A stretch of 64,000 nt of DNA, taken from the NCBI RefSeq assembly GCF_035195345.1, contig NZ_CP136574.1:310001-374000 (forward strand), in the 5' to 3' direction. Shown piece after piece: positions 51,434 through 60,068 of this stretch (the first letter of the stretch is position 1; each line of letters starts with the position of its first letter). The notes beneath the pieces were generated by a model that saw only the letters and a list, made by a program, of their open reading frames with translations, did no database searches and was not told the origin of the DNA. This DNA is from Flavobacterium sp. Its GTDB lineage: Bacteria > Bacteroidota > Bacteroidia > Flavobacteriales > Flavobacteriaceae. The position numbers and the translations under genes are program-made.

Positions 51434-52507
51434 TTAATTGCAACCGTACAGTGTCTCTTCAATAATTTTTTCTCTAACTTTATTTCTCAATTCATCATTA
51501 TTCTTGAGTGTTCGAATTATTCTAAAAGTTGATGAATTTTGAGAAGTAGAAAAAACTGACCCACTTGCTGAACCGTGCGCAGGAACTCCATTAAATAAAT
51601 AAACCTTTTCAGTACTTGTTATTTGACCAGCTCTGTTATAAAATTCTACTCTACAATCAATATCATAACTGCTTAAATCAATATCATTTTTATTAGTAAC
51701 TGTAACATCTCCAGAAACAGAACCCCATCTGTTTTGAATATCACTAGATGTCTTTATATTATTATATAGCGATTGTATTCTAACGTCTGTATCAAATTCT
51801 AATTCGCCTCGCAATCTTTTTTCTGAAATAATATCTCCCATTTTTACATCATCTTCGTTCCCTGTTAAACATCCTTTCTTTTTTCCATATTCTAAAACTT
51901 TATCATAATAAGCATAATTTATACCTTTAGATGATTTAATATAAGTTTCATTGTTTTCTCTACTTATTAGCAAGTAAATAGGATAACTATCGAATTTATC
52001 TGGTGCATAAGACGCATAAATTTCATAATCTCCATCAGAGTTTCGAGAAATATTATTGATTGTGCATAAATTAAGGAACTTTATTCTAGAACCTATCAAA
52101 TCAAAATCAGGATATAATTTTTTAATTTCATCTCCATTTGAATTTTTCATCATTAACATATTAAAAAATCTGTTTGATGTTTCTCTAGCTGTATCTTCAG
52201 TCAAGGCAAAACGCTGATAAACAAAGTAACTAGTGACAATAAGGAAAATAATAATAATCGAACTAAACAATTTTTTATTATTCTTTTTGTCCCACTTATA
52301 TTTATTTATATCGTTTTTAACTTCCTTTTTTATTTTATTTGGCGCTAACTCTATTTTGCTGTTAATATCTTCAAAGTCAGATAAACGAGCCCAATTTTGT
52401 CTACCCTCACGATAAACCATCGTATCTGAACTTAGATTTCTTGATCGTAACTCTGCTAAAGAGTAAGGACCTTTTTTTTCAATTCCATCTAGGTAATAAT
52501 ATTTCAT
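51434..52507 (-). CDS. GYF_2-domain membrane protein
   Basis: 357 residues. The N-terminus is a GYF_2 domain (MKYYYLDGIEKKGPYSLAEL ... WARLSDF, about 1-48), a proline-rich-peptide or membrane-proximal binding module of many bacterial envelope proteins. A basic linker and one span (about 81-98, SIIIIFLIVTSYFVYQRFA) follow. The outer part carries a FxxLNxC-like stretch and a DVRIQSLYNNIKTSSDIQNR segment. It lies between the PBP-like gene and the secreted-protein genes, with an 11-base gap after the PBP stop. Confidence 0.75.
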   Translation of the reverse strand: MKYYYLDGIEKKGPYSLAELRSRNLSSDTMVYREGRQNWARLSDFEDINSKIELAPNKIKKEVKNDINKYKWDKKNNKKLFSSIIIIFLIVTSYFVYQRFALTEDTARETSNRFFNMLMMKNSNGDEIKKLYPDFDLIGSRIKFLNLCTINNISRNSDGDYEIYASYAPDKFDSYPIYLLISRENNETYIKSSKGINYAYYDKVLEYGKKKGCLTGNEDDVKMGDIISEKRLRGELEFDTDVRIQSLYNNIKTSSDIQNRWGSVSGDVTVTNKNDIDLSSYDIDCRVEFYNRAGQITSTEKVYLFNGVPAHGSASGSVFSTSQNSSTFRIIRTLKNNDELRNKVREKIIEETLYGCN

Positions 52508-52517
52508 ACAATAAATT

Positions 52518-53690
52518 TTATTTTATGTTCTCAGCAATTTTACGAACTACTGAACCAGCCATATCAAAACCATAAAATTCTTTGGTTACTTTTGGATTAT
52601 TAACTAATACCAATACTGTATATTTTGGCTTTTGTGTTGGGAAATAACCAACAAATCCAGATGTATATTGTGGTGTAGAGTTGTCTTTATCGTAGTTTGT
52701 TTGTACTGTAGATGTTTTGCCTGAAATAGCTATTTTGTCAGACTTACAACTCAAACCAGTTCCATTTGTAACTACTTTTCTCATCAAGTCTTGTATTTTT
52801 AAAACTGTGCTTTCTGAACAGATTTTAGGATTTAAAACACTTTTTGAATATACTTTGCTTGCACCGTCTTTATTCTTAACTTCAGCTAAAAATAAAGGTT
52901 TTACCATTTCGCCATTATTAGCAATAGCGTTGTAATAGGTCAATATTTTAACCGGTGATAAAGTAAGTCCATAACCAAAAGACATCCAAGGTAAAGATAA
53001 GTTGTTCCATTCTTTTGTATTTGGTTGTGGAATAAATTGTTCGTTTGTATTACCAAAGGCTAACTTCAAATCCTTGTTTAAACCGAATTGAGCAAACTTA
53101 TCTGTAAATTGTTTTGGATTGCTTGAATAGGCTTTTGTTATAGCTTGTGCGAAGATTGTATTGGATGAATATAACAATGCATTACCTAATGATAAATCAC
53201 CATACCCACCTTCGTGACTATCTCTAACTTTCTGACCATAGAATTCAATTTCTCCATTATTTGAACTATATACAGCGCTAGTGTCAGCTTTTTTATCATC
53301 AAGCAAAGCCATTAAATCCAGTGTTTTTACAAAACTACCTGGTTCAGCATATTCATAAACTGCATAGTTAAGTGTGTCTTTGTATGAACCACTCTTTAAT
53401 CTCGTTAGATTTACCATGGAACAAATTTTACCTGTTTCGGTTTCCATAACCAAAACGCAACCATGATCTGCTTCATACTCTTTTAAAATCTCTGAAAGAT
53501 TGTCTTGAGCAATTTTTTGAATAGTATCATTAATAAAAGTTGATACCGAATATTCTTTAGATATCTCTTTCGTTGGATAGTAAGCTGATTTTGCTAATTC
53601 GCTTTCGATTTTTGGGCTTACTAAAAGAGCTTCTTTTTTACAACCTGTGAATAAAAGTGATAATAAAAGGATTGATGTTATTGATTTCAT
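52518..53690 (-). CDS. Lipoprotein penicillin-binding transpeptidase (FtsI/SpoVD-like)
   Basis: 390 residues. The lipobox is LLFTGC (Cys17). The transpeptidase domain has all three signature motifs: SxxK at Ser119-Lys122 (EPGSFVK), SxN at Ser175-Asn177 (YSSNTIF), and KTG replaced by Lys-Thr-Ser at 325-327 (ISGKTSTVQ). GYGLTLSPVKILTYYNAIAN and YTSGFVGYFPTQKPKYTVLV match class B PBPs. The N-terminal pedestal domain and TM anchor of normal class B PBPs are missing; a lipid anchor replaces them. It should cross-link peptidoglycan or act as a beta-lactam-binding decoy. It heads the minus-strand group. Confidence 0.85.
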   Translation of the reverse strand: MKSITSILLLSLLFTGCKKEALLVSPKIESELAKSAYYPTKEISKEYSVSTFINDTIQKIAQDNLSEILKEYEADHGCVLVMETETGKICSMVNLTRLKSGSYKDTLNYAVYEYAEPGSFVKTLDLMALLDDKKADTSAVYSSNNGEIEFYGQKVRDSHEGGYGDLSLGNALLYSSNTIFAQAITKAYSSNPKQFTDKFAQFGLNKDLKLAFGNTNEQFIPQPNTKEWNNLSLPWMSFGYGLTLSPVKILTYYNAIANNGEMVKPLFLAEVKNKDGASKVYSKSVLNPKICSESTVLKIQDLMRKVVTNGTGLSCKSDKIAISGKTSTVQTNYDKDNSTPQYTSGFVGYFPTQKPKYTVLVLVNNPKVTKEFYGFDMAGSVVRKIAENIK

Positions 53691-53773
53691 AATTTGGTAT
53701 TTATTAGTTTAAAAACTCTTATTCATAATTTATTAATGAAATAAGTTTATCATTGATAGTTTTATCACAAATA

Positions 53774-54022
53774 TTATTTGTTTGTAAAATCAATTCTATT
53801 TTTAAAGTATTTTTCAACTTCCTTGTCAACAAAATATACATAACATCCCTTCATACCTCTTGTCATTAAAATACGATAAATATTTTTAACATAATCATCG
53901 AAATTTTCTCTACCTCTTCTTAACATTGGATCTTTTGTTCCTTCAATATTGCCAATTAAAGAATCAGTAGTAGGGTCATAAATTAAATCATTACCCACTA
54001 TACCATATTTTGATATTTTCAA
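53774..54022 (-). pseudogene. Truncated DUF2075 C-terminal fragment
   Basis: 82 residues corresponding to the C-terminus of DUF2075 (Schlafen/helicase-like ATPase) proteins: VKNIYRILMTRGMKGCYVYF then VDKEVEKYFKNR. The Walker motifs and the rest of the roughly 600-residue protein are absent, so it cannot be functional alone. The break lies next to a strong plus-strand promoter (54009-54039), suggesting that a cassette-like unit was inserted there. Confidence 0.75.
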
Positions 54023-54039
54023 ATGTTATACTATATTTG
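54009..54039 (+). promoter_or_regulatory. Consensus promoter at the DUF2075 break
   Basis: TTTG (54009-54012), 19-base spacer, TATATTTG (54032-54039). The downstream bases TAATGCGATGC partly resemble the leader block at 54313. Confidence 0.6.
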
Positions 54040-54535
54040 TAATGCGATGCAAACGAGTGAAAGCCTATAAAAAAAGGGAATGCAACTCAAAGCAAACGAA
54101 AACGAAAGTACAACAAAAGGTACAACAAAACAAGCATTTAAATGCTTTTTTTTACATCAAATTGAATCCATTATTTTAAAAAAACCAATAAATACAGTAC
54201 TTTAGACGTAAATTGAAACATCAATATTTATAATCAGGATAACAGCAGTTTGCTTCAATGGCTACTTCGGGATTTTCCTGCGGAAAATCCGCTGCTGAAT
54301 GGAATGTTTTGCTATATTTGTAATGGCTTGGTGCTGGTTCAACGCCACTGAGAGCAAGCCTCATAACGTTGGGAAAAAGTCTCCGACTTCTTCCCAACCA
54401 GCGGAGCTTTCCAAAGGAAGAAGGTCTGAAAGAGCTTCTTCCAACTTGACCTTTCCGCAAGCGGAAACGCCTTCGGAAAGCTCCGCTGGTTGGCTGTAAT
54501 TTTACCGAAAATCGAACATAATAAAGTATACTATT
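54040..54535. other. Structured non-coding region between DUF2075 relic and DUF1573 gene
   Basis: About 500 bases without a real gene; two overlapping frames here are artefacts of the repeats. Hairpins: GGATTTTCC-TGC-GGAAAATCC (54270-54290); GTTGGGAA-a-AAGTC-tcc-GACTT-c-TTCCCAAC (54368-54398, 13 pairs and one mismatch); and a 19-bp inverted repeat CCAACCAGCGGAGCTTTCC (54394-54412) with its complement at 54475-54493. The last encloses GGAAGAAG/CTTCTTCC and TTCCGC/GCGGAA stems. It is much richer in G+C than its surroundings. A consensus -7 box TATATTTG lies at 54313-54320. Confidence 0.7.
54313..54380 (+). repeat. Shared promoter-leader block, copy 1
   Basis: TATATTTGTAATGGCTTG, then TTCAACGCCACT, AGC, ACGTTGGGAAAAAGTC. 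The same ordered blocks with matching spacing occur at 55563-55628. It lies upstream of the DUF1573 gene. Confidence 0.7.
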
Positions 54536-55480
54536 ATGAAATTAACTTTGTGTTTTAAATTACTATTTCTTTATCCCCTATTTGCTTTTAGTCAAGGTAA
54601 AATAAAGTTTAACTCTCTAGAATATAATCTTTCACCTGTAAATATTGGAAAGACTATATTTTTAAAAATTCCTTTCTCAAATATTGGAAATGAGCCAATG
54701 ATAATTACCAAGTGTCAAAGTACGAATGCAACATCAATTATTTCAGCAAGTAAAAAATCAATTCTTCCCAATCAGTCAGATTCATTAACCGTTAAAATTT
54801 TGAATAACTCAAGTGGGAATTTTAGACACAAATTTGTGGTTGGAATAGATCATCAAGAAAACTTAACTATTATTGAAGTAACTATAAATGTTTTTGGAAC
54901 TAACCTTTTTGGGAAAGTTGTTAATAAAAAAAATGGAGAACCATTACCTTTTGCAACCGTTAGAATTAACAAAAATGGAATTGGAACAACTACTGATTTT
55001 GATGGCAAATATTCACTTAAAGCTTCATTAAACGATACTTTAATCTTTAGTATGATAGGAATGAAAACTCTAAAAGTTAAAGCTGATAAGCAAGAAATAA
55101 ATATTGAATTAGAAGAAGTAGAATTAAAGGAAGCAGTTGGTCCTCCTTATTATCCAAAAACTAAAAGGCTTGAAGTAACAACTATAGTATCAAAAGAAGA
55201 CATTGAAAAGTCTAATAATCCAAAATACAATTTTAAAAAGAATGCTAATAACAATGTTTTTGTAATATTTGTTTCGGAATTGACTTCATACGATTTGAAC
55301 AATGAAGATTTAGAATTTGAACAAAGATATAATGTAAAATATTCTTTAATTGGTAGTTATCAAAATGATTATTTAAAAAAATACAATAAGCTAACTTTTA
55401 AACATCTTAAAAAGAAATACAAGAAATCTTGGCTGACAGAGATCAGAAAAGATGCAATTGGATTAGATAATTTTAAATAA
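54536..55480 (+). CDS. Exported DUF1573 plus carboxypeptidase-regulatory-like domain protein
   Basis: 314 residues. A signal peptide (MKLTLCFKLLFLYPLFAFSQ) is followed by a DUF1573 immunoglobulin-like domain (about 25-120, NIGNEPMIITKCQSTN). Then comes a CarboxypepD_reg-like beta sandwich (about 125-190, LFGKVVNKKNGEPLPFATVR and GTTTDFDGKYSLKA). The C-terminal 100 residues, KRLEVTTIVSKEDIEKS onward, are unrecognised and basic. The CarboxypepD_reg domain is common at the start of SusC-like receptors, but no plug or barrel follows. Probably a periplasmic or surface protein of unknown role. Confidence 0.78.
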   Translation: MKLTLCFKLLFLYPLFAFSQGKIKFNSLEYNLSPVNIGKTIFLKIPFSNIGNEPMIITKCQSTNATSIISASKKSILPNQSDSLTVKILNNSSGNFRHKFVVGIDHQENLTIIEVTINVFGTNLFGKVVNKKNGEPLPFATVRINKNGIGTTTDFDGKYSLKASLNDTLIFSMIGMKTLKVKADKQEINIELEEVELKEAVGPPYYPKTKRLEVTTIVSKEDIEKSNNPKYNFKKNANNNVFVIFVSELTSYDLNNEDLEFEQRYNVKYSLIGSYQNDYLKKYNKLTFKHLKKKYKKSWLTEIRKDAIGLDNFK

Positions 55481-55655
55481 AAAAACAGCACACAAAAGTA
55501 GTTACACGTATTGGCTAGTTCAGGAATATCCTGAAAATTCTCTGTATTTTCTAAAATAAGTATATATTTGTTATGGCTTGCTAATAATTCACGCCACTAC
55601 TTGTAGCTGCAAAACGATGGAAAAAATCGTATTAGTTACAATTTTCAACTGAATT
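55481..55655 (+). promoter_or_regulatory. Intergenic promoter-leader element, copy 2
   Basis: 175 bases. A consensus TATATTTG lies at 55563-55570, followed by TTATGGCTTG, TTCACGCCACT, TAGC, ACGATGGAAAAAATC (55571-55628), closely matching the block at 54313-54380. The upstream half, AAAACAGCACACAAAAGTAG, resembles the start of the next gap at 58466 (AAAACAGTACACAACATAGG). Confidence 0.65.
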
Positions 55656-57356
55656 ATGAAAATACTAATCTATACAATTACATTTTTACTTGCGACATCT
55701 TGTTATGCACAAGAAAAATACCAAGCTACTCAAGCCACGCAAAACGACAATTTAGACATTTGGACATCAAGCGGTATGAATGGTGGCTGTATGTTTTTTG
55801 AACTACCTGTTTATTACCTAAACAAAAATTATGTAGTGTATCAAGACTGTACTACTCGGAAAATACTTTATGCTGACATTCCTACTTTTAAAATGGTCAA
55901 TCATTATGGCGAATATGGTTTGGCTTTGGACAAAAACGGTGTATATGTTAAGGGAAATTTTGTAGCTACTGATACTACGGGATTTGTTTTTTTAGGAAAT
56001 AACGAAAAAGATTTTTTATGGAAAACCAATACTTCGGTTTATAAAAACACAACGGTTTTGTCTGAACTTAATGCTAATGAGTTTACACGATTATCTAGTC
56101 AAAAAGAAGAAAGTTATAGTAGAATTTACTTCAAAGACAATCAAAATGTATATTATTTCGACAAGAAAATTGAAGGTGCAGACCTGGCAACTGCTGATTT
56201 AGTTTATAATGATAACCACCTGTTTTATGACAAAAATTATATGTACAAAGATGGCGAAATTGTATATTTTGAAGGTGAACCATTGCTCTATGTAAACAAT
56301 TCTTTAAAAAAAACGGCTACAAAAGTTATTTATAACAATAAAATAATTCCAACTATAGATGCCAAAACATTAGTTGGGCTTTCTCGGCATTATGCAAAAG
56401 ACAAAAACAATGTATATTGCAATACATTTGATAGAATACAAACTTTGCCCATAAACAATGCTGATTTTAACAAAATAAAAGTTTTTGACCATACAAATTC
56501 TGCCTACATTACTGACGGGAAAAATTTATTTTATCGAGAAAATATGTTTCCAAAAGGTGAATTTGATGTGGCTACTTTTGGCACTTTTGGTTTTACTGAT
56601 TTTGTTTACGATAAAAATGGTGTTTATACAAGGCGGTATGATGAAAAATTAAAAAAGGTGGTGTATGATAAATTTCCATTTAAATATACTGATGCTGTGA
56701 GTAGTAAAAATTTACAAATTACAAAAGGCAGTGAATTATATGTTTACTACAAAAATCAGGCATATAGTAAAAGTACAAATGAACTATACGATAACTTAAC
56801 CCCCAAGCAAATAGAAATTACCAAAAACAGACCACACACACCAAATAATATGGTGCGTTTGGCTAAAATTAGTGGGAAAACCGTGTTACGAATACTTTTC
56901 GACTACAAATTGTCCAAAGATGATAATTTTGTTTATCACGATGATAAAAAAACAAGTGCTGATGCTTTTACTTTTAGGAAACTCGACAACAATTACTACA
57001 TAGACAAAGATAATGTTTACATATTCGATAGAGAAAAAGGTTTAAAAGCAATTACTTATATTGATGCTGAAACTGCACTATTTTTTAATGGTTTTGTTAT
57101 GGATAAAAATTATTTGTATCTAAATGACACCCGAATAATCAAGAGTGATAAATTAGAAATTTTAGCCTCTTATCCTGGTTATCGTATGGGATGTGGGTTA
57201 GACACACAGCCAACTTCTGATTATTATTTGTTTAGGAATGTAGAGGGTTTTTGGTGGGTAAAAGTATCAGATGCCATTACGATTCGTTATTTCGGAAAAA
57301 CATTAGACACTTGGTTAAGTCCGTTATTTGAAAATTTAGAAATTGCTAAAAAATGA
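55656..57356 (+). CDS. DKNYY-repeat secreted protein
   Basis: 566 residues with a signal peptide (MKILIYTITFLLATSCYAQ). The body is built from many short units of the DKNYY type, each with an Asp-Lys-Asn/Asn-Tyr core: LDKNGVYVKG, FDKKIEGAD, YDKNYMYKDGE, KDKNNVYCN, YDKNGVYT, IDKDNVYIFD, MDKNYLYLND. It probably folds as a repetitive beta-rich surface or periplasmic protein; such proteins are widespread with no known function. The stop overlaps the next gene's start (ATGA). Preceded by its own promoter-leader. Confidence 0.8.
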   Translation: MKILIYTITFLLATSCYAQEKYQATQATQNDNLDIWTSSGMNGGCMFFELPVYYLNKNYVVYQDCTTRKILYADIPTFKMVNHYGEYGLALDKNGVYVKGNFVATDTTGFVFLGNNEKDFLWKTNTSVYKNTTVLSELNANEFTRLSSQKEESYSRIYFKDNQNVYYFDKKIEGADLATADLVYNDNHLFYDKNYMYKDGEIVYFEGEPLLYVNNSLKKTATKVIYNNKIIPTIDAKTLVGLSRHYAKDKNNVYCNTFDRIQTLPINNADFNKIKVFDHTNSAYITDGKNLFYRENMFPKGEFDVATFGTFGFTDFVYDKNGVYTRRYDEKLKKVVYDKFPFKYTDAVSSKNLQITKGSELYVYYKNQAYSKSTNELYDNLTPKQIEITKNRPHTPNNMVRLAKISGKTVLRILFDYKLSKDDNFVYHDDKKTSADAFTFRKLDNNYYIDKDNVYIFDREKGLKAITYIDAETALFFNGFVMDKNYLYLNDTRIIKSDKLEILASYPGYRMGCGLDTQPTSDYYLFRNVEGFWWVKVSDAITIRYFGKTLDTWLSPLFENLEIAKK

Positions 57357-58465
57357 AAATAATAATTTATGTATTGATTTTATTCTTCTCGGTTTTGTCC
57401 TTCGGGCAAATCGGAGATCCTACACCAAATCTTGATATAGAAAGGTCGTATCAAAATACTGAAAATACATGGGATAAATGGGATTTTTCTAAGAAGCCTT
57501 ATAAAAAAATAATAAAAAGTAAAAGAACTATTGATTTGTTTGATTCTATAGGGAGACATATTGAAAGAAATGTTATTTGGAACGATTTTACCACTAGTGT
57601 GATTACAAAATACAAAGACGATAAGATTGTTGAAGCCACAACAAAGAAAATCTATAATCTTGATAAAAGTGGAAATAAAATCCGTCCTGATGAAATCACA
57701 ACCACTAAGTTAAATCTAAATGATAAGGGTAAAATATTAGACGGTAAAACTTTTAAATTATTAAAAGATAGTATATTTAAAGTAATTGGTTATCAGTATT
57801 ATGATAATAAAAATAGATTAATTAAAACTACAGATTCCACAGGCTTAAGTGGGCAAAATTTTTATTATTCAGGGAAAAATTTGATCCGAATAGAAGCAAT
57901 ATTACAAGTAAGTGCAAATACAAAAATCGTTACCGACAAAACATACAAGTACAATAAAGATGACCAAATTGTTTTTTATGAATCTGTAAGAACCACTTTT
58001 GAAAACAATAAATTAACAGAAAAGAATGTTATCCAAACAGTTAATTTGGAATACAAAAATAATTTATTAATTAAAAAAAAATTAATAGACAATTCTGAAA
58101 CCATTGAAAGAACTTATACTTACGACAAAGATAAAAACCTGATTACCTTTATTGAAATAAAAAAGAACAATTCTGACGGTATGATAACCTCTCAAATGAA
58201 ACGGACAAAAAAGTACGAAAACACCCTTTTAGTATATTCCGAAGTGCAAGAAGGTTTAAGCAAACAACAAGGTAAATTTAGTTTTACATACTATTTCCAT
58301 TCAGATGATGAATCGTTAGTAAAGCAAGCAATTACTGATAATAAAGGTAATTTAGAAGTTGAATACTTATACAACGAATATGGACATCTTATCAAAACTA
58401 TAACTACTTTTTCAGACATACCATCTTCAAAAAGTGAAATTGTTTATGAAATCGAATACTATTAG
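57353..58465 (+). CDS. YD-repeat-like secreted protein
   Basis: 370 residues. Signal peptide MKIIIYVLILFFSVLSFGQ. Several YD-like units follow (YQYYDNKNRLIKTTD, YKYNKDDQIVFYE, YTYDKDKNLITF, YLYNEYGHLIKTI). The layout resembles the lipoprotein at 48042, but it lacks a lipobox. It is cotranslated with the DKNYY gene through an ATGA overlap. No toxin domain or Rhs core is present. Probably an envelope protein. Confidence 0.7.
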   Translation: MKIIIYVLILFFSVLSFGQIGDPTPNLDIERSYQNTENTWDKWDFSKKPYKKIIKSKRTIDLFDSIGRHIERNVIWNDFTTSVITKYKDDKIVEATTKKIYNLDKSGNKIRPDEITTTKLNLNDKGKILDGKTFKLLKDSIFKVIGYQYYDNKNRLIKTTDSTGLSGQNFYYSGKNLIRIEAILQVSANTKIVTDKTYKYNKDDQIVFYESVRTTFENNKLTEKNVIQTVNLEYKNNLLIKKKLIDNSETIERTYTYDKDKNLITFIEIKKNNSDGMITSQMKRTKKYENTLLVYSEVQEGLSKQQGKFSFTYYFHSDDESLVKQAITDNKGNLEVEYLYNEYGHLIKTITTFSDIPSSKSEIVYEIEYY

Positions 58466-58625
58466 AAAAACAGTACACAACATAGGTTTGCAAGATTGCT
58501 GATTTTAGGCTGAATTTAAAGTTGGTTTTGTATCTTTGAGTTCAGTGATTAACCGAAATTTTCGGCTTCATTAGTACGAAAACACGCAAAGTTTGTGAAC
58601 ATTGATAGCAACATTTTAACAGCTC
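58466..58625 (+). promoter_or_regulatory. Intergenic promoter-leader region
   Basis: 160 bases with a TATCTTTG -7 box (58531-58538) and CCGAAATTTTCGG (58554-58566), a short hairpin. The start AAAACAGTACACAACATAGG resembles the gap at 55483. This is the third gap of the same general design. Confidence 0.5.
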
Positions 58626-59666
58626 ATGGAAAATGAGCCTTTAAACAAAATGACAGAAATAAAATTATACAAATCGAGATGGAAAGGCATTAAACTCATT
58701 GCACTAACATTACCTTTTGTTATAATTGGTTTTTGGATGATTTCTAAAGAACAGAATGGAACTTTTGATTGCATTATGGCTTGGATTTGTGTTTCTTTTT
58801 TTGGCATCGGAATTCTAATTGGAATTTTTAATTTATTAGACAATAGCGCACGAATAATAATTAATGAAAATGGCATTTTAGACAGAACTTTAAAACAAGG
58901 TATCATAAAATGGGAACAAATTATTGAAGCCTATCCACTTGATATTCAAAACCAAAAATTTATTGCAATAGTTGTTGACGAAACATTTGAGTTTAAAAAA
59001 AGACAATACAAATGGGCAGAAAATTTAAACAAGCTCGTTGGTGCGCAAAAATTAAATCTAAACCTAAGTCAAATAGAAATTAACGAAAATAAACTTTCTG
59101 ATTTAATCAATAAAATAGCTAATTCAGAAAAAAATGAACGACTTAATTTCATCAGAACATTTATTTCAAATCAAAAATTAGAAACAAATTTTAATTACCA
59201 GAATTTTATAATTTATTTTTTCGTTTTGATCGGTTTAGCAATGGTTTCTCTAAGTAATTTTATTGCTTTTATGACAATAATTATATCAATGGGAATTTCT
59301 GCATTAATAGTAAAATGGTATTCAGGAACAAATAACAAAACAAAACTTTATAAATATGCCAGAATTATGACATATTTAGGTTTTATAAATTTGGTCATAT
59401 TATTACTTTTTTTTGAAATTTATGATTCAATATCAAACAATGTAGGAACAAAATTTACCAATGAAATTGAAACTTATAAAAGCGAATATGGAAAATATCC
59501 AAACGAAATTAATAGTATTCGTGAAAAACTAAATTTAAACTTATTTCAAAATTATATTGCAAACAAAATAGCGTACAAAAATGATGGAAACGATTATAAA
59601 TTAGAGCTTGAAACATTAAAACATAATCAAAAAGAATTTGACAAAGATCAACAGGAATGGAATTAA
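58626..59666 (+). CDS. STM3941-like membrane protein
   Basis: 346 residues, or 338 from the second Met (MTEIKLYKSRWKG). The N-terminal half resembles STM3941-family proteins: IKLYKSRWKGIKLIALTLPF, two spans, then a PH-like part ARIIINENGILDRTLKQGII with WEQIIEAY. Two more spans follow (about 192-232 and 250-268), with a polar C-terminal 75 residues. Function unknown; such genes are common in accessory cassettes of Bacteroidota. Confidence 0.72.
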   Translation: MENEPLNKMTEIKLYKSRWKGIKLIALTLPFVIIGFWMISKEQNGTFDCIMAWICVSFFGIGILIGIFNLLDNSARIIINENGILDRTLKQGIIKWEQIIEAYPLDIQNQKFIAIVVDETFEFKKRQYKWAENLNKLVGAQKLNLNLSQIEINENKLSDLINKIANSEKNERLNFIRTFISNQKLETNFNYQNFIIYFFVLIGLAMVSLSNFIAFMTIIISMGISALIVKWYSGTNNKTKLYKYARIMTYLGFINLVILLLFFEIYDSISNNVGTKFTNEIETYKSEYGKYPNEINSIREKLNLNLFQNYIANKIAYKNDGNDYKLELETLKHNQKEFDKDQQEWN

Positions 59667-59768
59667 TACTGGTACCAACTCAGATTTTGGGCTTTTTTAG
59701 TTCTCATCTTCGCAAAGCTGGGGAATTAGGCCATTTTAGAACAATACGACGAAAAGACTTTTGCGCTA

Positions 59769-60068
59769 ATGACTACAAATAGCAAAATGAAAAACAGTTT
59801 TAAAAAAGCACTGACAATCTTTAAATACTTGGTTATTTTATTTACCGTTGTTTATTGGGTTGGCATTTTCATTGATGACTGTGTATTTTTTGAAAAATAC
59901 TTTACACAACATTGGGTTGAATATATTAGCGTTTGGTTTATTTATTTTTCCATTTACTTTTTGTTATTTTCAATATATTATTGGGCAACAGCAATAATTA
60001 TTATTTTTATTTACTTCAAATTAATTCTTAGAATAAAATCTAATCACAGATATATAGAACGAAAATGA
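59769..60068 (+). CDS. Small membrane protein
   Basis: 99 residues with two or three spans (about 15-31, 50-68 and 70-88), basic at both ends. The start overlaps no other gene, but its stop overlaps the next lipoprotein start (ATGA). No family recognised. The 102-base gap before it contains no clear promoter. Confidence 0.6.
   Translation: MTTNSKMKNSFKKALTIFKYLVILFTVVYWVGIFIDDCVFFEKYFTQHWVEYISVWFIYFSIYFLLFSIYYWATAIIIIFIYFKLILRIKSNHRYIERK

Noticed and set aside
54221..54499. Two opposed open frames of 66-79 codons in the region before the DUF1573 gene
   Set aside because: Both lie inside nested inverted repeats and derive from their unusual base composition; no start context, domain or conservation signal.
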